Source: Gammaproteobacteria bacterium (GTDB lineage: Bacteria; Pseudomonadota; Gammaproteobacteria; Pseudomonadales; Pseudohongiellaceae). From it: 64,000 bases of DNA. The notes under the pieces are model-generated. The model did no database searches, was not told the origin of the DNA, and worked only from the letters and a program-made list of their open reading frames with translations. The DNA lies in NCBI GenBank assembly GCA_028818225.1, contig JAPPOG010000010.1, positions 1 through 64,000 of the forward strand. Reading direction: 5' to 3'. Positions 17,833 through 27,195 of the stretch are shown piece after piece. Numbering within the stretch: the first letter of the stretch is position 1; each line of letters starts with the position of its first letter. The translations under genes were made by a program, and so were the position numbers.

Positions 17833-19134
17833 ATGCTATTAAAGTTATTTGCAATTGCGAGTGCATTTTTATTCGGAATTCTGACTGTGATACCTGGCGC
17901 CTATAGCCATGAAGCAAACTTGACGCGCTTTGGACCTGAAAGTTATGAACTCATCCAGGGAAAACCGACAACTTATTCGGCTTCATTCAGGGCGATAGAG
18001 GGTCCTGCGAAACTGGTGCTGCAAGATGAAGGCGTCACCAAAGCATGGATCAAAATTAACGGTCGTGATGTTGTAGAAGCGCAAGATTTTTCCGGTAATG
18101 GCGAAGTCATCATTGATTTAACTCTGGGCAGGGAGAATACAATTGAGGTAACCGTGCCCGGCCTGCCAGCCGGAAAACTCGGCGTACGGGTAAGCCAGGA
18201 AACCGAGGCTGATCTCGGGCTCTTGCGCCAGGGCTACTTTGGATTAAACACCACCGATATAGAACGCCAACGGGAACTCTACGAACTCATGGGCTTCATC
18301 GGCGAGATTTATCCGGCTGGTCCGGAAACCAGTACCTCCTTTGCCCAGTCCCTGGGTTTTCCAGAGGATTACCTGATCCACGTTTCCCTGCATAGTCTCC
18401 AGGATCCGCCGCAACAACCCTTCATCGATACGGTGGAATTCAGGGGAGATTCCCATCGCGAAGAGCCACCTTACGCAAAGCTTAACCACTTGGGCATGAC
18501 CTATGGCACCTATTCAACCACCGACCTTGATGGGGATTATGCCTACTTTCAAGCAGAGGGTGTGGAATTTTTGTCGGCGCCTGCAACCGCACCTAATGGT
18601 GAGCGTTTCGTGTTCATGCAAGATCAGGATGGCACCTTTATAAAGTTGATTGCGACTGACGAAGGTGATGGCCCTACCCCGGGCCCCGACCTGGTGAAAC
18701 TTGCCAACACCAATATGAACGTTTCTGATCTCGAGCGATCCCGTGAGTTCTATCGGCTGCTGGGATTCACCGAATCAGAACCTGCATCCCAGGCGGGCTC
18801 CGGCGAATTTGCGGCAGCTCATGGTTTCAATGGTCCAATCGCATTTGAGGGCGTGGATATCAGCCTCGGTGAAGCGACCGACGGAGCGACGATTCAGTTA
18901 AGGCAATGGAAGACACCCTATGATGATGAGCCTCCCTATCCGCCGCCGGTTAATCATCTGGGCATCGACCGTATTAATTTTTATGTGGAAGACCTGACTT
19001 CAGTGATCGAAACTATGACCGCACTCGGATTTGAACAACTCGGCCCAATTGGTGGTGGCCCTGGTTTCGGCATCGTATTCTTTTTTGATCCGGATGGAAT
19101 CAAGGTGCAGCTCTCAGGCCCAACTAGCGAATAA
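17833..19134 (+). CDS. Secreted protein with two VOC (glyoxalase-fold) domains
   Basis: A 433-residue exported protein. A signal peptide (FAIASAFLFGILTVIPGAYS) precedes about 100 residues of beta-sandwich-like sequence, then two VOC modules starting YFGLNTTDIERQRELYELMG and TNMNVSDLERSREFYRLLGF. Each ends in the usual FMQDQDGTFIKL or FFFDPDGIKVQL strand. VOC proteins include glyoxalases and extradiol dioxygenases; the metal ligands here are not conserved enough for me to assign a reaction. The start is uncertain: ATG at 17833 lacks a good site, and ATG at 17791 would overlap the monooxygenase gene by 20 bases and give a longer n-region. Close spacing supports co-transcription with that gene. 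Confidence 0.82.
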   Translation: MLLKLFAIASAFLFGILTVIPGAYSHEANLTRFGPESYELIQGKPTTYSASFRAIEGPAKLVLQDEGVTKAWIKINGRDVVEAQDFSGNGEVIIDLTLGRENTIEVTVPGLPAGKLGVRVSQETEADLGLLRQGYFGLNTTDIERQRELYELMGFIGEIYPAGPETSTSFAQSLGFPEDYLIHVSLHSLQDPPQQPFIDTVEFRGDSHREEPPYAKLNHLGMTYGTYSTTDLDGDYAYFQAEGVEFLSAPATAPNGERFVFMQDQDGTFIKLIATDEGDGPTPGPDLVKLANTNMNVSDLERSREFYRLLGFTESEPASQAGSGEFAAAHGFNGPIAFEGVDISLGEATDGATIQLRQWKTPYDDEPPYPPPVNHLGIDRINFYVEDLTSVIETMTALGFEQLGPIGGGPGFGIVFFFDPDGIKVQLSGPTSE

Positions 19135-19241
19135 GGTTCCTTCAAGAAGCAAAGTAATTACTGCTACAAACCCCACAATTCAATATGCAGAGCAATAAGA
19201 ATGTTAAAGAGTAATTTTCAAGATAGATCTGGAGTGAATAA

Positions 19242-21125
19242 ATGAAGCCAAGATTCGCTCCGGGATTTCTATCTCTCCTCGCCGGCTTGTTTACTTTATT
19301 TTCAAGCGAGTCTTTTGCGCAAGATGACAACGAACCACATCCAGGCGAACCCCTGTACATGGAAAATTGCGCCGCTTGTCACGACGAACCATTTTATAAA
19401 GCTCCCAGCCGTCAGTTTTTGAGTGCATTAGGTCCCAGGAATATCCTTAATGTTTTAAATGAAGGCGCGATGCGGGAACAAGCCGCGGCATTGTCTACAG
19501 CGCAGCGCAGCGCGATCGCAGAATACCTCAGTGGCATCTCACTGGCCGACGTGGTCGATCCTTTATTGCCACCTGCCTGCGACGCCGACCATGATTTCAA
19601 CCCGGCATTGCCACCTGTCTCCAGGGGCTTTGGCGTGGACCTGGAGAATACCCGTTTCCAACCCGCTGACAGCGGCGGATTGACTGCCGGTAATATCCAC
19701 CGCTTGGAAGTAAAATGGTCCTTTGCCTACCCTAACTCGATCCAGGCTCGATCCGAACCGGTTTATGGCGGGGGTGGTATCTATGTAGGCAGCCAGGATG
19801 GCACTGTCTGGTCATTGGATGCTGAAACGGGTTGCCTGCGCTGGATGTTTAATGCAACAGCAGAAGTGCGCACTGGCATCGCAATCACGCCATGGATAGC
19901 AGAAGACGATGAAATTGATCCGCTAATATTCTTTGGCGATGTTATTGCCAATGTGTATGCGGTAAGCGCGAGAACCGGTGAACTGCGCTGGAAAGTTCGC
20001 GCCGACGACCACCGTGATGCAACCATGACAGGCACTCCTTCTGTCTATAATGATCGTTTGTATGTTCCGGTCTCTTCCCTTGAAGTGGTCGCTGCAGGCG
20101 ATGGTGACTATGAATGCTGCAGCTTTCGTGGCGCATTGTTGTCACTGGATACCGCGACTGGAGATCAACACTGGAAATCCTACACCACTGACAGTCCTCC
20201 TGAAGTAGTTGGTCAAAATCAGAAAGGGACTGACATTCTCGCGCCCTCTGGCGCACCCATCTGGTCCAGTCCAACTATCGATAGCGAGCGCAACCAGGTT
20301 TATGTGGGCACCGGTGAAAATTATTCTTCACCGGCAGACGGAAATTCAGATGCGATCATCGCCTTCGATCTCCTCACCGGTGAAAAAAAATGGGTTGCTC
20401 AACAAACCCGTAACGATGCCTGGAACACAGCCTGTTTTATCGGCTTTCCCGGAATCGATAATTCAAACTGCCCCGAAGAAGACGGCCCCGATTACGACTT
20501 TGGTTCACACCCAATCCTGGTGAAGTTGCCCAATGGCAACGACATTGTCGTGGGTGGCCAAAAATCCGGGCATGCCATGGGCATCGATCCCGATTCAGGA
20601 GAGACTCTGTGGCGAACGGCTGTCGGCCGCGGCGGCATTCAGGGTGGCGTACATTTTGGTATCGCCGCCGAAAGCAATAGTGTCTACATACCGATTAACG
20701 ACCTGAATTTTCCCGGCGACGAACAACGCTACCAGTGGGAAATGCCAGCAAAACCGGGTGTTTATGCGGTGAATGCAGTCACGGGAGAATTTATCTGGTC
20801 GGCACCAGCGCCCACCGATGTTTGTGGCAATACGCCGTTCTGTACACCGGGAGTGTCACAGGCTATCACGGCAATTCCCGGCGCCGTAATTGCTGGTCAT
20901 CTCGATGGACGTATTCGCGTTTATTCCCGGGAAGACGGAAGCGTCCTGTGGGAAAAAAATTTATTGGGTAGCTACCAAACTGTATCCGGCGAGGAGGCTA
21001 CCGGCGGTGCTTTTTCCGGCGGTGGCGTATTGATCGCCCATGGACAGATGTTCGTAAACGCAGGTTACGGTTACAACTTTCATATTCCAGGGAATGCCCT
21101 GGTGGTGCTCGGCCTGGCGGATTAA
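19242..21125 (+). CDS. Secreted cytochrome c / PQQ propeller, polyvinyl-alcohol-dehydrogenase-like
   Basis: A 627-residue periplasmic enzyme: signal peptide (SLLAGLFTLFSSESFA), haem site Cys43-x-x-Cys46-His47 (CAACH), a short cytochrome domain, then a PQQ propeller with WSLDAETGCLRWMF, SLDTATGDQHW and AFDLLTGEKKWVA blades. A vicinal Cys pair (YECCSFRGAL) and the motif SGAPIWSSPTIDSERNQVYV match the PVA-dehydrogenase branch and are shared with the gene at 50461-52128 (YECCENHGAV, SGAPIWTTPTIDEERNQIYV). GGAGTG precedes the ATG. Likely oxidises secondary alcohols; actual substrate unknown. Confidence 0.92.
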   Translation: MKPRFAPGFLSLLAGLFTLFSSESFAQDDNEPHPGEPLYMENCAACHDEPFYKAPSRQFLSALGPRNILNVLNEGAMREQAAALSTAQRSAIAEYLSGISLADVVDPLLPPACDADHDFNPALPPVSRGFGVDLENTRFQPADSGGLTAGNIHRLEVKWSFAYPNSIQARSEPVYGGGGIYVGSQDGTVWSLDAETGCLRWMFNATAEVRTGIAITPWIAEDDEIDPLIFFGDVIANVYAVSARTGELRWKVRADDHRDATMTGTPSVYNDRLYVPVSSLEVVAAGDGDYECCSFRGALLSLDTATGDQHWKSYTTDSPPEVVGQNQKGTDILAPSGAPIWSSPTIDSERNQVYVGTGENYSSPADGNSDAIIAFDLLTGEKKWVAQQTRNDAWNTACFIGFPGIDNSNCPEEDGPDYDFGSHPILVKLPNGNDIVVGGQKSGHAMGIDPDSGETLWRTAVGRGGIQGGVHFGIAAESNSVYIPINDLNFPGDEQRYQWEMPAKPGVYAVNAVTGEFIWSAPAPTDVCGNTPFCTPGVSQAITAIPGAVIAGHLDGRIRVYSREDGSVLWEKNLLGSYQTVSGEEATGGAFSGGGVLIAHGQMFVNAGYGYNFHIPGNALVVLGLAD

Positions 21126-21151
21126 CAGGGGTAGCTTGATTATTAATTCAT

Positions 21152-21190
21152 GGGACAGATAAAAAACAACAGCGAAAACAAATCTGTCCC
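21152..21190. repeat. REP-like hairpin (ATAGGGACAGATTT type)
   Basis: GGGACAGAT at 21152-21160 pairs with ATCTGTCCC at 21182-21190, and the inverted arm extends to AATAGGGACAGATTT, the same core as at 5041. It lies between convergent genes and touches the stop codon of the sulfatase, so it may double as a transcript end for both. Confidence 0.65.
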
Positions 21191-22893
21191 TATTGCCGCG
21201 AACCACCCAGGTTTTCAAACATCTTCCAGCCTTCTGGTACCTGGATGACACCGTTAGCAATTTCATATTGAGAGTAAAGTTGCAGCAACTCCTGAAATTT
21301 TTCCGGATTCTGTTCCGCCAGATTGTTCAACTCTGCCGGATCCTTATCCAGGTCATATAAGCCCCAGGTAAAATCTCCATAAGGATCCTGCAAGCGCAGA
21401 ATTTTCCAATTACCGCTGATGTAGGCATTATGGCCAAAAAGTTCAAAGCCATTACCCGACCCTTCCGGATAAATGAAATCCTGTTGATCTCGCAAATAAG
21501 GCAAGATTGATTGACCACTCATTGCATGGATCGGCCTGCCAGCAAATTCGGTGCCCGGGTGTTGGGTACCAACCAGGTCTAATATTGTTGGCGTTATATC
21601 CACGACACTGGAAAATTCAGACACAATCCTGCCCTGCGGCAATCCTTCTCCATAACTGATGATGAGAGGTACATTAATACCACCTTGAGTTACCACTGTT
21701 TTGTGATAGCGATGAGCAGCTGCACCGACATGAGCCCAACGCTCGCCATAGTAAATGTAACTGCCATCTTTACCCAGATTTTCATAACTGTTGTCAAAGG
21801 TTTCCGCAATCCATTCGGTAGCTGTAGGCACGATTGGATAAGTTGTAAAATCATTTGATTCTGGTCCATTGTCTGACAAAAACAGGAATACGGTATTGTC
21901 GTATTCATCGATTGATTTCAGATACTCCACCAGTATGCCGACATTCTGATCCAGACGGTCCACCATGGCGGCATATACCGCCATCTTTCGGGCCTGGTAA
22001 CGCTTGTCTTCTGCACTCACCTGATTCCAGGGCGGAACACGCTCCAGACGCTCTGCCATTTCCGCATTGGCATCGATAAAGCCCAAGGTCTTGAGCGCAT
22101 CATGTCTTTGCTGGCGGATTACATCCCAACCGACCATGTAACGCTCTTCGTATTTATCAATTAACTCCGTTGGTGCATGCAGTGGAAAATGTGGCGCACT
22201 AAATGCGAGATAGCCAAAAAAGGGTTGCCCGGAATCTTTATCCCGATCAATGTAACTTATCATTTCATCGGTATAAGCATCGCTGCTGTAAAAATCCGCT
22301 GGCAATTCCACTGCCTCTGCATTACGGAAATAATCTACAGTGGGTTGGCCACGGGCGTAGCCAGTATTATCAAAATGGCTTCCAGCTCCCTGCAGTAAAA
22401 TAAAAGTGCGATCGAAGCCGCGATTACTTGGCATTGAAGCTGCACCAAGATGCCATTTACCAGTCATGTAAGTATTGAAACCAGCCTGTTGTAACAGGCT
22501 CGCTACAGTCACAACCTGATCATTCAAGAACCCTTCGTAACCAGGCTGGCCACGCTGACTCGAATCCAGGTACTCTCCCATTGTTCCATAACCATTCTTA
22601 TGCTGGTCGACTCCGGTTAACAACATTGCCCTCGAAGGAGAACACATAGCGCTGGTATGGAAGCGGGTAAACAAAACTCCAGCGCTGGCGAGCTGATCAA
22701 GATGGGGAGTTTCAATTTCGCTGCCATAGGCTCCCAGGTCGGAGTATGCCAAGTCATCCGCAAGAATCAGCATGACGTTTGGCGTATCTTGTGTGACGAC
22801 CATCTGAGCAGAATTTCGGGTATTCGAATTCTGCTCACCACAAGCAGACAATGAGACAAGAATAAAACTGAGTAGTAAGTAATTCGCGCGCAT
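21190..22893 (-). CDS. Lipoprotein arylsulfatase (type I, formylglycine)
   Basis: A 567-residue sulfatase. The start at 22893 gives a lipoprotein signal (LLLSFILVSLSAC, lipid Cys18); a longer frame to 22962 would hide it. The catalytic motif CSPSR (Cys84) in SAMCSPSRAMLLTG is the formylglycine site, and metal ligands are in LILADDLAYSD and FLSDNGPESND. The C-terminus has the usual LYDLDKDPAELNNLAEQNP. It should hydrolyse sulfate esters at the inner face of the outer membrane or in the periplasm, once a formylglycine-generating enzyme, not found in this window, has modified Cys84. Substrate not predictable; it is long like A-type arylsulfatases. Confidence 0.95.
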   Translation of the reverse strand: MRANYLLLSFILVSLSACGEQNSNTRNSAQMVVTQDTPNVMLILADDLAYSDLGAYGSEIETPHLDQLASAGVLFTRFHTSAMCSPSRAMLLTGVDQHKNGYGTMGEYLDSSQRGQPGYEGFLNDQVVTVASLLQQAGFNTYMTGKWHLGAASMPSNRGFDRTFILLQGAGSHFDNTGYARGQPTVDYFRNAEAVELPADFYSSDAYTDEMISYIDRDKDSGQPFFGYLAFSAPHFPLHAPTELIDKYEERYMVGWDVIRQQRHDALKTLGFIDANAEMAERLERVPPWNQVSAEDKRYQARKMAVYAAMVDRLDQNVGILVEYLKSIDEYDNTVFLFLSDNGPESNDFTTYPIVPTATEWIAETFDNSYENLGKDGSYIYYGERWAHVGAAAHRYHKTVVTQGGINVPLIISYGEGLPQGRIVSEFSSVVDITPTILDLVGTQHPGTEFAGRPIHAMSGQSILPYLRDQQDFIYPEGSGNGFELFGHNAYISGNWKILRLQDPYGDFTWGLYDLDKDPAELNNLAEQNPEKFQELLQLYSQYEIANGVIQVPEGWKMFENLGGSRQ

Positions 22894-23035
22894 AGGGTGT
22901 TGATAATAAAGCGGATGGATTAAAAATGCAGCACTGTATTCTTGGCCTGTATCTTCGACCAATACACCTTTGTTGGAAGGACATTAACTGATGTAAGCTA
23001 AGCCCATTACTGACCGCAGGGGCATTGGAGACGGT

Positions 23036-24184
23036 ATGCAAAAGCGCAAAATATTCGGGTATTCGCTGTTGGGTTTAAGCGCCATCGGTGTAGGTCTTTG
23101 GGTCACCGGACTTGGCGCTAGATTATTAATGGCTGGAATCAGCGCAGTTGCTGGCCCACCGGGAGATTTTGATCCTGCCGATGTCACCACACCCGCGCCA
23201 GACTACAGCCTGATTGAGAACTGGGCAGCCCACCCAACTATCAGCGATCCCGCTGACCTTACGCCCGAAGGGATATCGGCTCCTGCCCAGGGAACTCTGC
23301 CCATTGACGTTTTCTATGTTCATCCTACAGGCTATCTCGCTCCCATTAGTTGGATCTCACCGATGGATCCCGATTCCGGTACGGAAGAAAATGTCGAATG
23401 GGTAATGGCAAACCAGGCCAGCGCTTATAACGGTTGTTGCAACGTTTTCGCACCCCGCTATCGGCAGGCGAATATTTTTGCCTATTTTGGCAGTGAAGAA
23501 GAGCGGGATGCGATTTTGGGGTTTGCCTATGAAGATGTGAAACGAGCTTTCGAGTACTACATAGAGAATTACAACAATGGTAAACCGTTTGTCCTCGCCA
23601 GCCACAGTCAGGGCACTCATCACAGTATGCATCTGTTAAGTGAGGTCATCGATGGCAGCGATTTACACGAACGTATGGTTGCTGCTTATATTATCGGAGC
23701 AGTTAATATTCCCTTGTCCCCCGAATGGTTTGCCGGGATGGACAATATCGAACCCTGCAGCAGCGCAGTCGACCTTGGTTGCGTTATTCACTGGGACACC
23801 ATACCCGAAGGTGGTCCGGCGGTCGCCAGACCAGCGCCTTCAGTTTGCACTAACCCGTTAAGCTGGCGTCTTGATGAGGAAGCGGCGAGTGTCGAGCAAC
23901 ATGCCGGCATTGTTATCCCGCAACATTCTTACAATTTGTTCACCACCGGCTCGGAAGATCCGGCGCAGGGCAAAATCTTTGATGCACTGGCGGCACCGCT
24001 AACGGGATTGACCGGCGCGCAATGCCGCGATGGCAGTTTGTTTGTGGAAAGACTGGAAGACCCGGCGTTTTTAGAGTCAGGATTCGCCGGCTCCTCCTAT
24101 CATCTGTTCGATTATAATGTGTTCTACATGAACATCCATGAGAATGCGCGCTTACGCGCGAACACTTATCTCTCTGCACAATAG
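23036..24184 (+). CDS. DUF3089-family membrane-anchored hydrolase
   Basis: A 382-residue protein with an uncleaved-looking N-terminal hydrophobic segment (LLGLSAIGVGLWVTGLGARLLM). It has the DUF3089 pattern: IDVFYVHPTGY, YNGCCNVFAPRYRQA, and a nucleophile elbow in VLASHSQGTHH. DUF3089 proteins are alpha/beta-hydrolase-like with unproven substrates. The following amidase starts 13 bases after its stop, so they are probably co-transcribed. Confidence 0.9.
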   Translation: MQKRKIFGYSLLGLSAIGVGLWVTGLGARLLMAGISAVAGPPGDFDPADVTTPAPDYSLIENWAAHPTISDPADLTPEGISAPAQGTLPIDVFYVHPTGYLAPISWISPMDPDSGTEENVEWVMANQASAYNGCCNVFAPRYRQANIFAYFGSEEERDAILGFAYEDVKRAFEYYIENYNNGKPFVLASHSQGTHHSMHLLSEVIDGSDLHERMVAAYIIGAVNIPLSPEWFAGMDNIEPCSSAVDLGCVIHWDTIPEGGPAVARPAPSVCTNPLSWRLDEEAASVEQHAGIVIPQHSYNLFTTGSEDPAQGKIFDALAAPLTGLTGAQCRDGSLFVERLEDPAFLESGFAGSSYHLFDYNVFYMNIHENARLRANTYLSAQ

Positions 24185-24197
24185 TGAAATCAATTTC

Positions 24198-25604
24198 ATG
24201 AACCCACTTTGGCAATTAAGTGCTGTGGATCAGGCCGCCGGCATTCGCGCTGGCGATTTTTCTTCGGCATCAGTGGTTGCTTCCGTGCTCGAACGGGTTG
24301 CTGAAAAAAACCCTGAGCTTAATGCCATTGTTGATCCTTTAAACGAACAGGCAATGGCAGCCGCACATAAAGCTGATGCTGCAGTAGCGAACAAAGAATC
24401 ATTAGGTTCGTTGCATGGGGTGCCAGTTACCATAAAAGTAAATGTCGACACAAATGGCAGACCAACAACCAATGGCATGGAGGTGTTCAAGAACGTCATC
24501 GCGCCAGATAACTCCCCTATTGTGCAAAATCTGCTGAACGCCGGCGCCATCATCATCGGGCGTACCAATACGCCCGAAATGAGCATGCGGTTAACCACCG
24601 ATAATCCCCTCTACGGCCTGACCCGCAATCCCTGGAACCTGGCAATGTCACCCGGCGGTTCATCCGGCGGGGCCGCGGCCGCCGCCGCTGCGGGCTTTGG
24701 CGCCATTCATCACGGTAACGATATCGCCGGTTCACTGCGTTATCCCGCCACCGCCTGCGGCTTGAGCACGGTTAAGCCCGGCCTGGGCCGCGTGCCGGCT
24801 TATCTGCCTTCGGCAAAAGCCGAGCGCGGCATGTTGGCACAACTCATGTCAGTGCAGGGCGTGATTTGTCGCGAAGTAAAGGATGTCAGGTTGGCGACCG
24901 AAGTGTTAATCGGCCACGACCCCCGCGATCCCTGGCATGTGCCGATGCCTTTTAAGCAGGAAGACAGCGGTTTGCCCAAAGTTGGTTTTTGCAAGCAAGC
25001 CTATGATTACCCAATCCATAAAGACATTATTAGCAACCTGGACAGAGCAGCATCCCTGTTGGAGGCGGCTGGCTATCAAGTTAATGAAATAGCAACGCCA
25101 CCTATAAGTGAAGCGGCCAAAGCCTGGTTACAAGTTACCAACTTTGAGATGAGAAAAACCCTGGAGCCGGTTTTTGCCGAACACGGCAGCGCTATCATCA
25201 ACCAGATTTTCAATGACTACTACAAACTCGAAGACATGGTGGATGCCGAGGGTTATCTATTCGGTATTGCAGCGCGCACCCGCATGGTCAGGGAATGGAA
25301 CCTGTTGCTGGCTGAATATCCCCTGGTGCTGACGCCTTACCTGATGCGGCCGGCCTACCCCTATGACTATGATGAGACGTTTGCTGGCGTGAAAGATATT
25401 TTTGCTGCATCTATTTATAGTTATGGCGTCAATTATATCGGGATGCCTGCTGGCTTCGTGCCGGTGGGCCTGGTGGAAGAGATGCCGTCAGGTGTGCAGT
25501 TGATAGGCCAGAAATGGCGCGAAGACCTTATTCTGGATGCCATGGAGGTCATCGAAAAGGCGACCGGTGTGATGACCCAACAATTATGGGACAGGGAACC
25601 GTAA
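24198..25604 (+). CDS. Amidase (amidase signature family)
   Basis: A 468-residue cytosolic amidase. The Ser-Ser-Lys triad is visible: Lys80 (GVPVTIKVNVD), the cis-Ser in SPGGSSGGAAAAA (155-156) and the nucleophile Ser179 in GNDIAGSLRYPA. The C-terminus (GLVEEMPSGVQLIGQKWRED) is typical. I chose ATG 24198, just after the preceding stop; the longer frame (24138) overlaps the upstream gene. It hydrolyses an amide to acid and ammonia; substrate unknown. It lacks the signal peptide carried by the second amidase at 54044. Confidence 0.93.
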   Translation: MNPLWQLSAVDQAAGIRAGDFSSASVVASVLERVAEKNPELNAIVDPLNEQAMAAAHKADAAVANKESLGSLHGVPVTIKVNVDTNGRPTTNGMEVFKNVIAPDNSPIVQNLLNAGAIIIGRTNTPEMSMRLTTDNPLYGLTRNPWNLAMSPGGSSGGAAAAAAAGFGAIHHGNDIAGSLRYPATACGLSTVKPGLGRVPAYLPSAKAERGMLAQLMSVQGVICREVKDVRLATEVLIGHDPRDPWHVPMPFKQEDSGLPKVGFCKQAYDYPIHKDIISNLDRAASLLEAAGYQVNEIATPPISEAAKAWLQVTNFEMRKTLEPVFAEHGSAIINQIFNDYYKLEDMVDAEGYLFGIAARTRMVREWNLLLAEYPLVLTPYLMRPAYPYDYDETFAGVKDIFAASIYSYGVNYIGMPAGFVPVGLVEEMPSGVQLIGQKWREDLILDAMEVIEKATGVMTQQLWDREP

Positions 25605-25675
25605 TGCCAGCTTCGCGCTAATGCCAGACTAATTCTCTGGTAGACTCCACTGCAAATGCTTACAGGAGAATAAGA

Positions 25676-27181
25676 ATGAATAGAAAAAAATCCCTCCTTG
25701 TTTGTGCACTGTGCACTTTATCCACGGTCAGCGGATTCAGTTTTGCCCAGGCGCCTGCCAGCGATGGCACTACCGCCAGTATCAATGCGCGGGCTGACTA
25801 TTTCCGCCTGGACAATGACTATGTCCCGCCCCCCGGTGAAGCGCTGCATCACTACACGGCGGGTTTTGCCAAAATTCTCTGTTCGGCTGTGTTTGTCACC
25901 GGGCTCGACCCAGTAGATGCGGCGGCTAATGTCGGCGGTTTTATATCGCCATTCGATCAACGTCACCACGTGGTGAATACCTTCGTCGATCGAGTGCGCG
26001 AAGAAGTAAGCCTGGTCCTGGCGGATGGTGTCGTACGCACTGCCCGTCGGTATGACAACCAGGGCTGCGTCTCCCATTCCCTGGGCGATAACAGCATAGA
26101 ATTCACCCCGACCACAGTTGAAGCCAATCTGCCAGCAGCCCATTCCACCGACTGGCCAATGGGCGATGTCATTGAGAATGATGCCGTTCCCCCAGGCGTT
26201 GATATTGAAATGGTGCAACGTGCACTCGATACCGGATTTGGATCAGAAGAAGCGCGCACTTTAGGTTTGGTGGTTACCTACCGAGGCAAAGTGCTGGGCG
26301 AACGTTACAGTGACGAAGTAAACATCCACACGCCCCTGGAAAGCTGGTCCATGACCAAGAGTCTCACTGGTACCTTAATGGGCATATTAATCCAGCAGGG
26401 CGAGTACGAACTCTGGCAGAATGCGCCGATTCCGGAATGGCAGGAAGACCCCAATGACCCCCGCCAGGCAATTCGTATCGGTGACATCATGCGCATGTCC
26501 AGCGGCATCATGATAAATGCACCATCCGATCCAGACTTCGACACTAACACTTATCCCGATCACGTTTATCTCTACACCGGCGGAGTTAATCAATATCATT
26601 ACGCGGCAACGCGACCGCAGGAATATCCTCCCAATACCATTGGCCGTTATCGCAATACCGATCCGGTGTTAACCAGCTACCTGATTCGCCTGGCAGTGGA
26701 AGGTCGCGGCGAGGACTACCACAGCTTTCCGCAACGCAACCTGTTCGACAAACTGGGTATTCGCAATGCGCTGATCGAAACTGATACCTACGGCAATTTT
26801 CTTGGCCAGGGTCTGGCCTTCATGTCGGCGCGGGACTGGGCAAGGCTTGGCAACCTGTATTTGCAGGATGGCGTATGGAATGGCGAAAGATTGTTACCGG
26901 AAGGCTACGTGGAATACGCCAGCACCACTGCCCCGGCCTGGATAACAGACGGCCGTCCAACTTACGGCGGAGCATTTTTCTGGGTGGACAATGAAGTGGG
27001 AGACGATGGCTTACCGCCCTCCTTTTCCATGCGCGGTGCCGGTGGTCAGTCCACGACCATTATTCCCAGCCACGACCTGGTTATTGTGCGCATCGGGAAA
27101 TACACCGGCGCTTCCACCGGTGCTCGTGCCCTGCAGACCATGCTGCCGATGTTATTGGACGCCGTGCCGGAGACTCGATAA
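25676..27181 (+). CDS. Secreted serine hydrolase, class C beta-lactamase family
   Basis: A 501-residue exported protein (signal FVCAL-like hydrophobic N-terminus ending FSFAQA). The first 150 residues are not lactamase-like; the C-terminal part has the SxxK motif WSMTK (Ser225, Lys228), a YxN-type YRNTDP, and RGAGGQSTTIIP in place of the KTG strand. Such proteins are usually esterases or D-peptidases, not resistance enzymes. AGGAGA lies six bases before the ATG. Confidence 0.9.
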   Translation: MNRKKSLLVCALCTLSTVSGFSFAQAPASDGTTASINARADYFRLDNDYVPPPGEALHHYTAGFAKILCSAVFVTGLDPVDAAANVGGFISPFDQRHHVVNTFVDRVREEVSLVLADGVVRTARRYDNQGCVSHSLGDNSIEFTPTTVEANLPAAHSTDWPMGDVIENDAVPPGVDIEMVQRALDTGFGSEEARTLGLVVTYRGKVLGERYSDEVNIHTPLESWSMTKSLTGTLMGILIQQGEYELWQNAPIPEWQEDPNDPRQAIRIGDIMRMSSGIMINAPSDPDFDTNTYPDHVYLYTGGVNQYHYAATRPQEYPPNTIGRYRNTDPVLTSYLIRLAVEGRGEDYHSFPQRNLFDKLGIRNALIETDTYGNFLGQGLAFMSARDWARLGNLYLQDGVWNGERLLPEGYVEYASTTAPAWITDGRPTYGGAFFWVDNEVGDDGLPPSFSMRGAGGQSTTIIPSHDLVIVRIGKYTGASTGARALQTMLPMLLDAVPETR

Positions 27182-27195
27182 GAAGCCAGAAGAGA

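Noticed and set aside
22930-22960. Further REP-like match (GCACTGTATTCTTGGCCT) upstream of the sulfatase
   Set aside because: Only a loose inverted likeness to the consensus, with no partner arm; not better than chance. A similar weak match near 47434-47444 (TACTCTGGACC) was also left out.
25676-27181. Antibiotic resistance beta-lactamase
   Set aside because: SxxK and YxN are present but the KTG strand is replaced and there is a long extra N-terminal region; esterase/peptidase-type members of the family fit better.
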